This document shows positions 1 through 6,062 of a stretch of DNA of 10,430 bases, piece by piece. How positions within the stretch are numbered: position 1 is the stretch's first letter; every line of letters starts with the position of its first letter. The stretch is from assembly GCA_037190665.1 (NCBI GenBank), contig JBBCJT010000174.1, positions 1 through 10,430 on the forward strand, written 5' to 3'. The DNA is from JBBCJT01 sp037190665 (lineage in GTDB: Bacteria; Pseudomonadota; Alphaproteobacteria; Acetobacterales; Acetobacteraceae). The position numbers and the translations under genes are program-made. Under the pieces are notes generated by a model. The model was not told where the DNA came from. It searched no databases and worked only from the letters and a program-made list of their open reading frames with translations.

Positions 1-70
1 AGCTTCGCGGAAGGACCGGCGGAGAGCGCGGGACGGGGGTGGCAGAACGCAAGGAGCGCCCCGCAAAGTC

Positions 71-205
71 CCCTCTCCCGCCTTGCGGGAGAGGGAGGGG
101 CCCGCGCTTGCGCGGGAGGGTGAGGGCGCGCGCGAAGGCGAGACCCTCGCCGTGGCGCTGGCGAACCCACCCTCACCCCGGCCCTCTCCCGCGCGCGGGA
201 GAGGG
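71..205. repeat. Pair of inverted GC-rich palindromic (REP-like) repeats
   Basis: Two copies of one palindromic unit lie in opposite orientation. The left copy has a perfect 11-bp hairpin (CCCTCTCCCGC at 71-81, GCGGGAGAGGG at 85-95), a second small hairpin (CCCGCG 101-106, CGCGGG 111-116), then GGGTGAGGG at 118-126. The right copy starts with the complement CCCTCACCC (170-178) and has a perfect 24-bp palindrome at 182-205. The two copies can therefore also pair with each other around a roughly 43-nt spacer. GGGAGAGGG/GGGTGAGGG palindromes are common intergenic repeats in high-GC proteobacteria (known). No gene is supportable in 1-305: frames across it are short and GC-driven. Role unknown; possibly end-of-transcript structure for a gene left of the window. 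Confidence 0.75.
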
Positions 206-268
206 AGAGACAGCGCAGCCTCTTCGCAAAGCTCCCGCTCGAGGATCAGGCCCACCCCAACGCCGGGC

Positions 269-298
269 TTGACGCGGCCCGCCCGTCGCCCCATTAGT
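269..298 (+). promoter_or_regulatory. Candidate promoter of the ArsR cassette
   Basis: TTGACG at 269-274 resembles a sigma-70-type -35 box. With an 18-nt spacer, ATTAGT at 293-298 is a weak -10 candidate (three of six consensus positions). A start site six to eight bases downstream would fall at or next to the A of the ATG at 306, so the mRNA could be leaderless. This agrees with the lack of any purine-rich ribosome binding site before 306. The -35 match is seen directly; promoter activity is inference. Confidence 0.4.
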
Positions 299-315
299 TA
301 ACTTCATGGTTAACT
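296..315 (+). promoter_or_regulatory. Operator-like inverted repeat over the ArsR start codon
   Basis: AGTTAAC (296-302), six bases (303-308, ending in the ATG) and GTTAACT (309-315) form a perfect 7-bp inverted repeat with 13-bp centre-to-centre spacing. It stands out as an A/T-rich patch in GC-rich DNA and overlaps the candidate -10 box and start codon. Winged-helix ArsR dimers typically bind such palindromes near their own promoters, so autorepression of the cassette is the natural reading. Binding itself is inference. Confidence 0.55.
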
Positions 316-749
316 TGAGCCTGGACCGTGTCTTCGCGGCCCTGTCCGATCCCACGCGCCGGGCGATCATCGCACGGCTCAGCCAGGACGATGCCGGCGC
401 GACCGTCAGCGAACTCGCCCGGCCGTTCGCGATGTCGATGCCGGCGATCCTCAAGCACCTCAACGTGCTTGGCGACGCCGGGCTGGTCGCGCGCAGCAAG
501 ACCGGCCGAACCGTCACCTGCCGGCTGACGGCCGCGCCCCTGGAGGACGCGGCCGCGTGGATCGACAGCTACCGCCGCTTCTGGTCCGACCGGCTCGACC
601 GGCTCGCCGCCTTTCTTGAGGAGGACGCATGTCAGACCGCCCCAGCCTCACCCTCAGCCGCCGCATCCGCGCCACCCCCGCCCGGGTCTTCGCCGCCTGG
701 ACCGACCCGCGGCAGATCCCGCACTGGTGGGGGCCGCAAGGCGCGGTGA
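306..749 (+). CDS. ArsR/SmtB-type winged-helix repressor with extended C-terminus
   Basis: This is the transcriptional repressor of the downstream cassette. Residues 5-108 match the ArsR subtype commonly encoded next to SRPBCC proteins: an opening helix with LSDPTRRAII (13-22), a helix-turn-helix at about 33-60 (VSELARPFAM, then PAILKHLNVL with the KHL recognition-helix signature) and a basic wing (VARSKTGRTVTCRL). The ELCVCDL-type metal-binding cysteines of arsenic sensors are absent, so it probably senses something other than arsenite. The start at 306 follows the family's usual N-terminus; no Shine-Dalgarno is visible. Relatives end near residue 108. Here the frame continues 39 residues as a Pro/Ser/Ala/Arg-rich tail encoded entirely inside the next gene (629-749). 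If codon 109 (TGT, 630-632) were TGA, the pair would show the usual ATGA overlap. Either a recent stop loss or a sequencing error could explain this. Confidence 0.88.
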   Translation: MVNLSLDRVFAALSDPTRRAIIARLSQDDAGATVSELARPFAMSMPAILKHLNVLGDAGLVARSKTGRTVTCRLTAAPLEDAAAWIDSYRRFWSDRLDRLAAFLEEDACQTAPASPSAAASAPPPPGSSPPGPTRGRSRTGGGRKAR

Positions 750-1087
750 CGCTGAGCGCCGAGGCCGATCCGCGGCCCGGCGGACGCTATCACGTCGTCT
801 TCACCACCCCGGACGGGGAGGAGCACGACGTCAGTGGCACCTACGAGCAGGTGGTGCCGAACGCGAAGCTGGTCTTCACCTGGATGTGGCGCACGCTGCC
901 CGACCGGGTCTCGCTGGTGACGATCGATATCGCGCCGGACGGCGACCACACGCTGCTGACGCTCACCCACGAGCGCTTCTTCGATGAAGTCGCGCGCGAC
1001 AACCATCGCGAGGGCTGGAGCGGCTGCCTCGACCGGCTGGTCGCCTATTTCGCGCCGCATGAGGAAACCACGCATGCAGCCTCCTAG
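629..1087 (+). CDS. SRPBCC-domain protein, AHSA1/CalC-like
   Basis: A 152-residue protein of the START/SRPBCC superfamily, AHSA1-like (activator of Hsp90 ATPase homologue 1) branch. It shows the family pattern: RRIRATPARVFAAWTDP (11-27, first strand and helix), HWWGP (32-36), GGRYH (51-55), a TYEQVVPNAKLVFTW block (71-85), TLLTLTHERF (108-117) and a C-terminal helix with GWSGCLDRL (129-137). The fold makes a deep hydrophobic cavity for small ligands; bacterial members of this branch mostly have no known reaction. The start at 629 is set by GAGGAGG at 618-624, which lies inside the ArsR gene. It overlaps the repressor frame by 121 nt and the next gene by 14 nt, so the genes are surely co-transcribed. 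Length is normal for the family. Specific function unknown. Confidence 0.9.
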   Translation: MSDRPSLTLSRRIRATPARVFAAWTDPRQIPHWWGPQGAVTLSAEADPRPGGRYHVVFTTPDGEEHDVSGTYEQVVPNAKLVFTWMWRTLPDRVSLVTIDIAPDGDHTLLTLTHERFFDEVARDNHREGWSGCLDRLVAYFAPHEETTHAAS

Positions 1088-1829
1088 GATCGTCTCGCGC
1101 GACGAGTGGCTCGTCGCGCGCCGCGAGCATCTCGCCAACGAGAAAGCCCTGACCCGCGCGCTCGACGAGCTGCGCGAGGAACGCCGACGCCTGCCCTGGG
1201 TGCGGATCGACAAGGACTACGTGTTCGAGGGCACGGAGGGATTGGTGGGGCTCGCGGAGCTGTTCGCCGGCCGCAGCCAGCTTTTCGTGCAGCATTTCAT
1301 GTTCAGCCCGGACCGGGACGAAGGCTGCGTCGGCTGTTCCTTCCACGCCGATCACGTGGACGCCGCGTGGCGGCATCTCGCGCATCGCGACATGGCGTTC
1401 GCGGCCGTCTCCCGCGCGCCCTTCGCGAAGCTCGACGCCTATCGCCGGCGCATGAGCTGGCGCTTCCGCTGGGTCTCCTCCGCCGGCAGCGACTTCAACC
1501 ACGATTTCGGCGTGTCCTTCACGCCCGCGCAGATCGCTTCCGGCGAGGCGATCTACAACTATCGCCCCGCCCGGCACGTTATGGAGGAGGAGCACGGCGT
1601 GAGTGTGTTCGTCCGCAGCGGGGGCGAGATTTTCCACACCTACTCCGCCTATGCGCGCGGGGTAGAATCGCTGGTCGGCGCCTATGCTTGGCTCGACATG
1701 ATGCCGAAGGGCCGCGACGAGACCGGGACGGGAAGCCTGATCGACTGGGTGCGCCGGCACGACAGCTACGGAGCGCAGCCCGCGCCCGCGGAATGCTGCT
1801 GCGACACGCCGCGCCAGGCAGCCGAATAA
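1074..1829 (+). CDS. DUF899 family thioredoxin-like protein
   Basis: A 251-residue protein of the DUF899 family (thioredoxin-like fold, AhpC/TSA relatives by fold; no established reaction). Diagnostic blocks are all present: LFAGRSQLFVQHFMF (63-77), GCVGCSFHADH (84-94) with a CxxC pair at C85/C88, VSRAPFAKL (112-120), RRMSWRFRWVSSAGSDFNHDFGVSFT in two halves (125-150), YNY (161-163), FHTYSAYARG (187-196) and DMMPKGRDE (208-216). The ATG at 1074 is chosen because it places the usual N-terminus just before a helix ending in EERRRLPWV; in-frame codons further upstream would run into the SRPBCC gene. An odd feature is a run of three cysteines (C241-C243) in the C-terminal tail. A thiol redox role beside a GST is plausible but inferred. 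Confidence 0.9.
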   Translation: MQPPRIVSRDEWLVARREHLANEKALTRALDELREERRRLPWVRIDKDYVFEGTEGLVGLAELFAGRSQLFVQHFMFSPDRDEGCVGCSFHADHVDAAWRHLAHRDMAFAAVSRAPFAKLDAYRRRMSWRFRWVSSAGSDFNHDFGVSFTPAQIASGEAIYNYRPARHVMEEEHGVSVFVRSGGEIFHTYSAYARGVESLVGAYAWLDMMPKGRDETGTGSLIDWVRRHDSYGAQPAPAECCCDTPRQAAE

Positions 1830-1841
1830 AGGAGAGTGCAG

Positions 1842-2195
1842 ATGTCCTATGTCGATGGCTTCGTGCTGGCCGTGCCGAAGGCGAAGATTGACGCCTACAA
1901 GGCGCTTGCCCGCACCGCTGGCGAGGTGTGGAAGGAGTACGGCGCGCTCGCCTATGTCGAATGCATCGGGGACGACGTGCCCTATGGCAAGCTCACCTCG
2001 TTCCCCCGCGCGGTGCAGGCCACGGACGAGGAGACCGTCGTATTCTCCTGGATCGTCTATGCCTCGCGCGAGCAGCGCGACGAGATCATGGCGAAGGTGA
2101 TGGCGGACCCGCGCCTGAAGCACGAGCCGGAGCAGATGCCCTTCGACGGCAAGCGCATGATCTTCGGCGGCTTCATCCCCTTCCTGGAGATGTAG
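1842..2195 (+). CDS. DUF1428 (YbaA-like) family protein
   Basis: A 117-residue cytoplasmic protein matching DUF1428, the family of E. coli YbaA. The N-terminal MSYVDGFVLAVPK, the middle YGALAYVECIGDD, GKLTSFPRAV, ETVVFSWIVY and the C-terminal MADPR and FGGFIPF blocks are characteristic. The family has a ferredoxin-like (dimeric alpha/beta barrel) fold and no known enzymatic role. The ATG at 1842 is preferred over an in-frame GTG at 1836: GGAG at 1831-1834 is well spaced for the ATG, and family members begin with a Y-V-D-G-F motif. It lies 12 nt after the DUF899 gene and 29 nt before the GST gene. Genes of this family often sit in ArsR/SRPBCC clusters, consistent with the layout here. Confidence 0.9.
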   Translation: MSYVDGFVLAVPKAKIDAYKALARTAGEVWKEYGALAYVECIGDDVPYGKLTSFPRAVQATDEETVVFSWIVYASREQRDEIMAKVMADPRLKHEPEQMPFDGKRMIFGGFIPFLEM

Positions 2196-2224
2196 GGTCA
2201 GATGCGGGCGCAGCGAGCCTCGCG

Positions 2225-2878
2225 ATGACCATCACCATTACCGCCTTTGAACGGTCACCCGATGGCGGCATGGGATTGGCGCGCGATACGCGCGTTCGCT
2301 GGGCGCTCGAGGAAGTGGGGCAACCTTACGAGGTCCGCCTGGTTTCGTTCCGGGCGATGAAGGAACCCGCGCATCTGGCGCTCCATCCTTTCAGCCAGAT
2401 CCCCACCTATGAGGAAGGCGATCTCGCCCTGTTCGAGACCGGGTCGATCGTCTTCCACATCGCGGACAGTCATGCGGGCCTGCTGCCGGACGATGCCAAT
2501 GCCCGGGCGCGCGCGATCACCTGGATGTTCGCCGCGGTGAATACGGTGGAACCGCCGATCCTCGAACTCACGAACGCCAGGCTGCTTGAGGGCGACAAGC
2601 CCTGGAGCAAGGAACGCCTGCCCCTAGTCGAGCATCGGGTCCGCGACCGGCTGAAGCAACTTTCTGCCCGGCTGGGCAATGCCGACTGGCTTGATGGTGC
2701 GTTCAGCGCGGGCGACCTGATGATGGTGTCGGTGCTGCTCAGGCTGAGAGCTTCGGGCATTCTGGGCGAGTATCCGAACCTGTCTGCCTACCTCGCTCGC
2801 GGCGAAGCGCGGCCCGCCTACAAGCGAGCGTTTGCCGCGCAGTTGGCGGTCAACACCGGCGAGCCACCGACCGGCTGA
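2225..2878 (+). CDS. Glutathione S-transferase family protein
   Basis: A 217-residue GST-fold protein. The N-terminal thioredoxin-like domain (about 4-82) carries GLARDTRVRWALEEVGQPYE (17-36), the cis-proline in SQIP (P60) and the glutathione gamma-glutamyl-binding motif ETGSI (71-75). The C-terminal all-helical domain (about 92-205) includes DWLDGAFSAGDLMMVSVL, the conserved N-capping/hydrophobic-staple motif region of GSTs. The family conjugates or reduces electrophiles with glutathione; the substrate cannot be read from the sequence. The start at 2225 fits the fold, but no strong ribosome binding site precedes it, so translation may depend on coupling to upstream genes. It is the last gene of the plus-strand cassette; the next gene is convergent, 107 nt away, and I see no clear T-tailed terminator there. 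Confidence 0.9.
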   Translation: MTITITAFERSPDGGMGLARDTRVRWALEEVGQPYEVRLVSFRAMKEPAHLALHPFSQIPTYEEGDLALFETGSIVFHIADSHAGLLPDDANARARAITWMFAAVNTVEPPILELTNARLLEGDKPWSKERLPLVEHRVRDRLKQLSARLGNADWLDGAFSAGDLMMVSVLLRLRASGILGEYPNLSAYLARGEARPAYKRAFAAQLAVNTGEPPTG

Positions 2879-2985
2879 CGAGGTCCGTCCGGGCCTGGTC
2901 GTCACCAGCCTATGGGCCGCAGGGCCACGGGGCAGGCGGCAACGGGGGTGGGTAGGGGAGCACCAACGTCTCGTCGGCTGCGGCC

Positions 2986-3834
2986 TCAGAACCGGTACAG
3001 CGCCGCCGGATTTTCCACCAGGATCCGGTGCCGCAGCGCCTCATCGCCGTCGCACCAGCTATCGAACGTGTCGAGCAGGCCGACCGTGTCCGGCATCGGC
3101 GAGGCCCAGGTGTGCGGCCAGTCGGTGCCCCAGACCAGCCGATCCGGTGCGGCAGCGATCAGGGCGCGGGCGACCGGGGTGGCATCGCCGGCGAGCCGGT
3201 AGCCACCGGAAAGCTTGGTCCAGGCGCGACCATCCTTCATCAGCCGGATCATCATCGCGCCGGCGGGATGGTCCGTGTAGCCATCCGGCGGCAGTAGGCC
3301 CATGTGGTCGAACACGACCGGGCAGGGCAGGGCGCCGAGGCGGGGGCCGATCTCCGCGAGCTTGTCCGCGTCCGTGAACACCTGCACGTGCCAGCCGAGC
3401 GGGGCGATGCGCGCGGCCACCTTGTCGAGACCGGCGAGGCCCGGGCCGCCCGGACTGTTCAGGTTGTAGCGCACGCCACGCACGCCGGAACTGGCCAGCA
3501 CGTCGAGATCGCCGTCCGAGATGTCGGGGGCGATCACCGCCACGCCGCGCAGCCGGTCGGGTTCGGCCCGCAGCGCATCCAGCATCGCGCCGTTGTCGGT
3601 GCCGTGCACCGAAAGCTGGACCAGCACGCCGCGGTCGAAGCCGAGCATGTCGAGCATGGTCAGGTAGGCATCGGTGCTCTGCTGCGGCGGCACGCGCGTG
3701 ATGCCTTCCGCATAGGGCGGCGCGCCGACCACATGCGCGTGGCAGTCGCACGCCTGCGCGGGCAGCGGCAGGGCCGGCTTGCGCGTGATCGGGTCCGGCG
3801 CGGCGCAGGTGGTGAAGCCGGGGAGGGTGCTCAT
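2986..3834 (-). CDS. Amidohydrolase family protein, PDC-hydrolase/lactonase-like
   Basis: A 282-residue TIM-barrel hydrolase of the amidohydrolase_2 superfamily, closest in style to 2-pyrone-4,6-dicarboxylate hydrolase (LigI) and related lactonases. Key marks are DCHAHV (30-35, the HxH of strand 1), RGVRYN (119-124), VVFDHMG (173-179, histidine of strand 6), KLSGGYR (207-213) and WGTDWPH (235-241, strand-8 aspartate D238). LigI itself works without a metal, so the HxH does not prove metal dependence. It is cytoplasmic; no signal peptide is seen. Its ATG overlaps the TGA of the HupE-like gene (ATGA at 3831-3834), so translation is probably coupled. The frame stays open far upstream, but this start and the overlap define the gene. 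The substrate is unknown, a cyclic ester or lactone at best guess. Confidence 0.88.
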   Translation of the reverse strand: MSTLPGFTTCAAPDPITRKPALPLPAQACDCHAHVVGAPPYAEGITRVPPQQSTDAYLTMLDMLGFDRGVLVQLSVHGTDNGAMLDALRAEPDRLRGVAVIAPDISDGDLDVLASSGVRGVRYNLNSPGGPGLAGLDKVAARIAPLGWHVQVFTDADKLAEIGPRLGALPCPVVFDHMGLLPPDGYTDHPAGAMMIRLMKDGRAWTKLSGGYRLAGDATPVARALIAAAPDRLVWGTDWPHTWASPMPDTVGLLDTFDSWCDGDEALRHRILVENPAALYRF

Positions 3835-4394
3835 CCGCCGACCATCAGCACGAGGCCGGCCGCGGCGGTGGCGGCGCCGGCAATCCGCATCGCCGGCACA
3901 GGGCGGAGCGCGAGGCCGCCTGCGACGCCCGCGCCGTGCAGCAGCAGGGTCGCGATCACGAAGCCGGCGGCGTAGCCCGCCGCGTCGGCGGCCTGCGACA
4001 GCTCGGTGCCATGGGCATGACCGTGCAACAGCGCGAACAGCGCGACGAGAACGGCGGCGATCGGGGCAGGCGGAGCCCAGGCGAAGGCGACGAACAGGCC
4101 GAGCAGCACCACGGTCAGCGCGATGCCGGTCTCCACGCTCGGCAGCGGTAGGCCGGCCGCGCCCAGCACGCCGCCGGCCACCATGGTACCGGCGAAGGCG
4201 AGCGGCAGCGCCCAGACCGCCCGGCCGCCGAGACGCGCCGCCCAGGCGCCGACCGCGACCATCGCCAGCATGTGGTCGAGGCCGCCGAAGGGATGCACGA
4301 ACCCCGCCGCGAAGCCGGCGCCATGCGCGCCGAAGACATGCGCGTGGGCTGGCAGGGCGGCGGCGAGCAGCAGGGCGGCGACAAGGCGGATCAT
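3831..4394 (-). CDS. HupE/UreJ family membrane protein (putative Ni/Co permease)
   Basis: A 187-residue inner-membrane protein. A signal peptide (about 1-18, ending PAHAHV) is followed by five or six hydrophobic helices. The HupE/UreJ signature HPFGGLDHMLAMVAVGAWA (34-52) is intact with H34, D40 and H41, and the second His-rich helix has LLHGHAHGTE (122-131: H124, H126, H128, E131). A third conserved-looking histidine is in LLHG (151-154). HupE proteins import nickel for hydrogenases and UreJ serves urease; no hydrogenase or urease gene is visible in this window, so the metal and client are open. It is joined by ATGA overlaps to mutY upstream (4391-4394) and to the amidohydrolase downstream (3831-3834). 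Confidence 0.9.
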   Translation of the reverse strand: MIRLVAALLLAAALPAHAHVFGAHGAGFAAGFVHPFGGLDHMLAMVAVGAWAARLGGRAVWALPLAFAGTMVAGGVLGAAGLPLPSVETGIALTVVLLGLFVAFAWAPPAPIAAVLVALFALLHGHAHGTELSQAADAAGYAAGFVIATLLLHGAGVAGGLALRPVPAMRIAGAATAAAGLVLMVGG

Positions 4395-5494
4395 GCGGCG
4401 TCTCCTTGCGCGAGGATGGGGGCGGCATGCTTCCAAGCCCCTCCGCTCCTGTCCAGCGCACGGACGCATTTCATCATCACGGAAGGTAGCGCCTCCTCGG
4501 CAAGGTCCGTGACGGGGCGCAGGAAGCCATCTGCCTCGATGCGCGGCAGCCGGGCGGCGAACAGCCGGATGGTCAGTTCGAAATGGGTGAAGCCGTGCCG
4601 CACCTCGCCGACCGCGGCCCAGCGCGCGAGGGCGGGGGCCTGGGCAAGCGCCTCGGCCTCGCTCCAGGGCGCGTCCCGCCATGCGGTGCCGGGGAGTTCC
4701 GTCATGCCGCCGAGCAGGCCGCGTGGCGGGCGGCGGCGTAGCAGCACGTTGCCGGCAGCGTCCTCCAGCCAGAAATGCGCACCGTGGCGTTGCGGGCGGA
4801 CGGGTTTGGGGGCCTTGCGCGGCAGGGTCTCGGCGATGCCGGCAGCGCGGGCGCGGCAGGGGGGCCGCCACGGGCAGAGCGCGCAGGCGGGGCGCGCGGG
4901 CGTGCAGATGGTCGCGCCGAGGTCGAAGAGCGCCTGCAGGAAATCCGACGCGCGGGCGGCAGCGTCCGCATCGACCAGTGTCCGCGCGGCGGCGGCGATC
5001 TCGGGCTTGGCGGCGGGTAGCGGCGTGTCGATCGCGAACAGCCGCGCGACGACGCGCTCCACGTTGCCATCCACCGCGACAAGCGGGCGGCCGAAGGCGA
5101 TCGCCGCCACGGCGGCCGCGGTGTAGGGGCCGATGCCGGGCAGTTCCCGCAATCCGGTCTCGCTGTCCGGAAAACTGCCCAGGGCTGCCACGGCCTTGGC
5201 GCAGGCGTGCAGGTTGCGGGCGCGGGCGTAGTAGCCGAGCCCCGCCCAGGCGGCCATCACCGCCTCGGTCGGGGCGGCGGCCAGCGCCTCGACGGTGGGG
5301 AAGCGTTCGAGGAAGCGGGCGTAGTAGGGACCGACCGCCGCGACGGTGGTCTGCTGGAGCATGATCTCCGACAGCCAGACCCGGTAGGGATCGGCCGCTT
5401 CGCCCGGCCGCGCGCGCCAGGGCAGGTCGCGGCGATGGCGGTCGTACCAGGCGAGCAGATGCGATGCTTGCGGAAGGGCGGGCGGCTGGGGCAC
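4391..5494 (-). CDS. mutY: A/G-specific adenine glycosylase MutY
   Basis: MutY removes adenine mispaired with 8-oxoguanine in base-excision repair. From a GTG at 5494 it is 367 residues. The helix-hairpin-helix/GPD glycosylase core is complete: WLSEIMLQQTTV (40-51) with catalytic E43, GLGYYARARNL (85-95), LPGIGPYTAAA (118-128) with Y124, and AVDGNVERV (140-148) with catalytic D142. The 4Fe-4S ligands C197-X6-C204-X2-C207-X5-C213 are intact. The C-terminal half (about 230-360) is the NUDIX-like 8-oxoG recognition domain, including FWLED, GLLGGMTELPGT and HGFTHFEL. An ATG at 5536 would add 14 residues and overlap the divergent gene by 33 nt; neither start has a good ribosome binding site, so the start is uncertain. 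First gene of the three-gene minus-strand operon. Confidence 0.95.
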   Translation of the reverse strand: MPQPPALPQASHLLAWYDRHRRDLPWRARPGEAADPYRVWLSEIMLQQTTVAAVGPYYARFLERFPTVEALAAAPTEAVMAAWAGLGYYARARNLHACAKAVAALGSFPDSETGLRELPGIGPYTAAAVAAIAFGRPLVAVDGNVERVVARLFAIDTPLPAAKPEIAAAARTLVDADAAARASDFLQALFDLGATICTPARPACALCPWRPPCRARAAGIAETLPRKAPKPVRPQRHGAHFWLEDAAGNVLLRRRPPRGLLGGMTELPGTAWRDAPWSEAEALAQAPALARWAAVGEVRHGFTHFELTIRLFAARLPRIEADGFLRPVTDLAEEALPSVMMKCVRALDRSGGAWKHAAPILAQGDAA

Positions 5495-5503
5495 GGAGGG
5501 ACC

Positions 5504-5971
5504 ATGTCCACGCCACCGGAGCAGGACAAGCGCCATGTCTCGGGGCCGCGCGCGCTGGGCGCGGTGCTGCCTGCGATCACGCGCCCGGCCTTCCGCAAGC
5601 GATCCCCGGCCGCCGCCACGCTGATGGCGGACTGGTCGCAGATCGTGGGCCCGGCGATCGCGGCCGTGGCGGCACCTGTCCGGTTCTCGTCGGGCACCCT
5701 GACGATTGCCGCATCCGGCCCTATCGCGCTGGAACTGCAGCATCTTGCGCCGGAGTTGATCGCGCGGCTGAACGGGCATGTGGGGCGGGTGCTGATCGAG
5801 CGGCTGCGCTTCGCGCCTCCGGTCAGGCTGGCCGGATTGCAGCCCCCGCCAGCCCCGCCGCCGCCCCGGGCGACGGCCCTCGCCGAGCCGCAGGCCCCGC
5901 TTGAGGGCGTGCCGGACGGGCCGGTTGGCGATGCGCTGCGTTCGCTGCGCGCGGCTATGGCGCGACGGTAG
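5504..5971 (+). CDS. DUF721 / DciA-like protein
   Basis: A 155-residue DUF721 protein. The N-terminal domain has ADWSQIVGPAIAAVAAPVRF (42-61), TLTIAASGPIALELQHL (65-81) and LIARLN...IERLRF (85-103), the usual DUF721 core with its KH-like fold. A proline/alanine-rich linker (113-125) leads to a short helix at the C-terminus. DUF721 includes DciA, which loads the replicative helicase in bacteria lacking DnaC/DnaI; whether this short alphaproteobacterial form does so is inference. The ATG at 5504 has GGAGGG at 5496-5501. It starts 9 nt from the mutY GTG in the opposite direction, a pairing often seen in alphaproteobacteria, where dsbA-like and smc genes usually follow; here an unrelated minus-strand acylase follows instead. 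Confidence 0.88.
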   Translation: MSTPPEQDKRHVSGPRALGAVLPAITRPAFRKRSPAAATLMADWSQIVGPAIAAVAAPVRFSSGTLTIAASGPIALELQHLAPELIARLNGHVGRVLIERLRFAPPVRLAGLQPPPAPPPPRATALAEPQAPLEGVPDGPVGDALRSLRAAMARR

Positions 5972-5977
5972 AGGTCA

Positions 5978-6027
5978 GGATTTATTCTGCAAAGTCAGAT
6001 AGTTTACGCCTGATCTGTCGAAAATCC
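5978..6027. terminator. A/T-rich imperfect stem-loop between convergent genes
   Basis: GGATTT (5978-5983) and AAATCC (6022-6027) face each other, with CAGAT (5996-6000) and ATCTG (6012-6016, within one base) nested inside. The approximately 60-nt patch is clearly A/T-richer than its surroundings and sits between the convergent DUF721 and acylase genes. It could be a weak two-way terminator, but the stems are interrupted and no long T run follows, so this is a tentative call. Confidence 0.25.
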
Positions 6028-6062
6028 GCGCCAACGCCGCGTGATGCGAACCGCCCGCCCGG

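Noticed and set aside
71..205. CRISPR-like repeats
   Set aside because: Only two copies, in opposite orientation, unequal in form and with one spacer; no cas genes nearby.
963..2123. 386-codon open frame on the minus strand across the DUF899 and DUF1428 genes
   Set aside because: Antisense to two clearly recognised families; its translation matches nothing I know.
2879..2985. Terminator between the convergent GST and amidohydrolase genes
   Set aside because: The only stem (CTGGT with ACCAG near 2898-2910) is 5 bp and has no T run; too weak to call.
2986..4461. A longer 491-residue amidohydrolase or a fusion protein
   Set aside because: The extra N-terminal part is Arg-rich out-of-frame translation of the HupE-like gene; the ATGA overlap at 3831-3834 gives the right start.
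3831..5516. A fusion of HupE to an upstream domain
   Set aside because: The upstream part is a wrong-frame reading of mutY; the signal peptide at the ATG at 4394 marks the real N-terminus.
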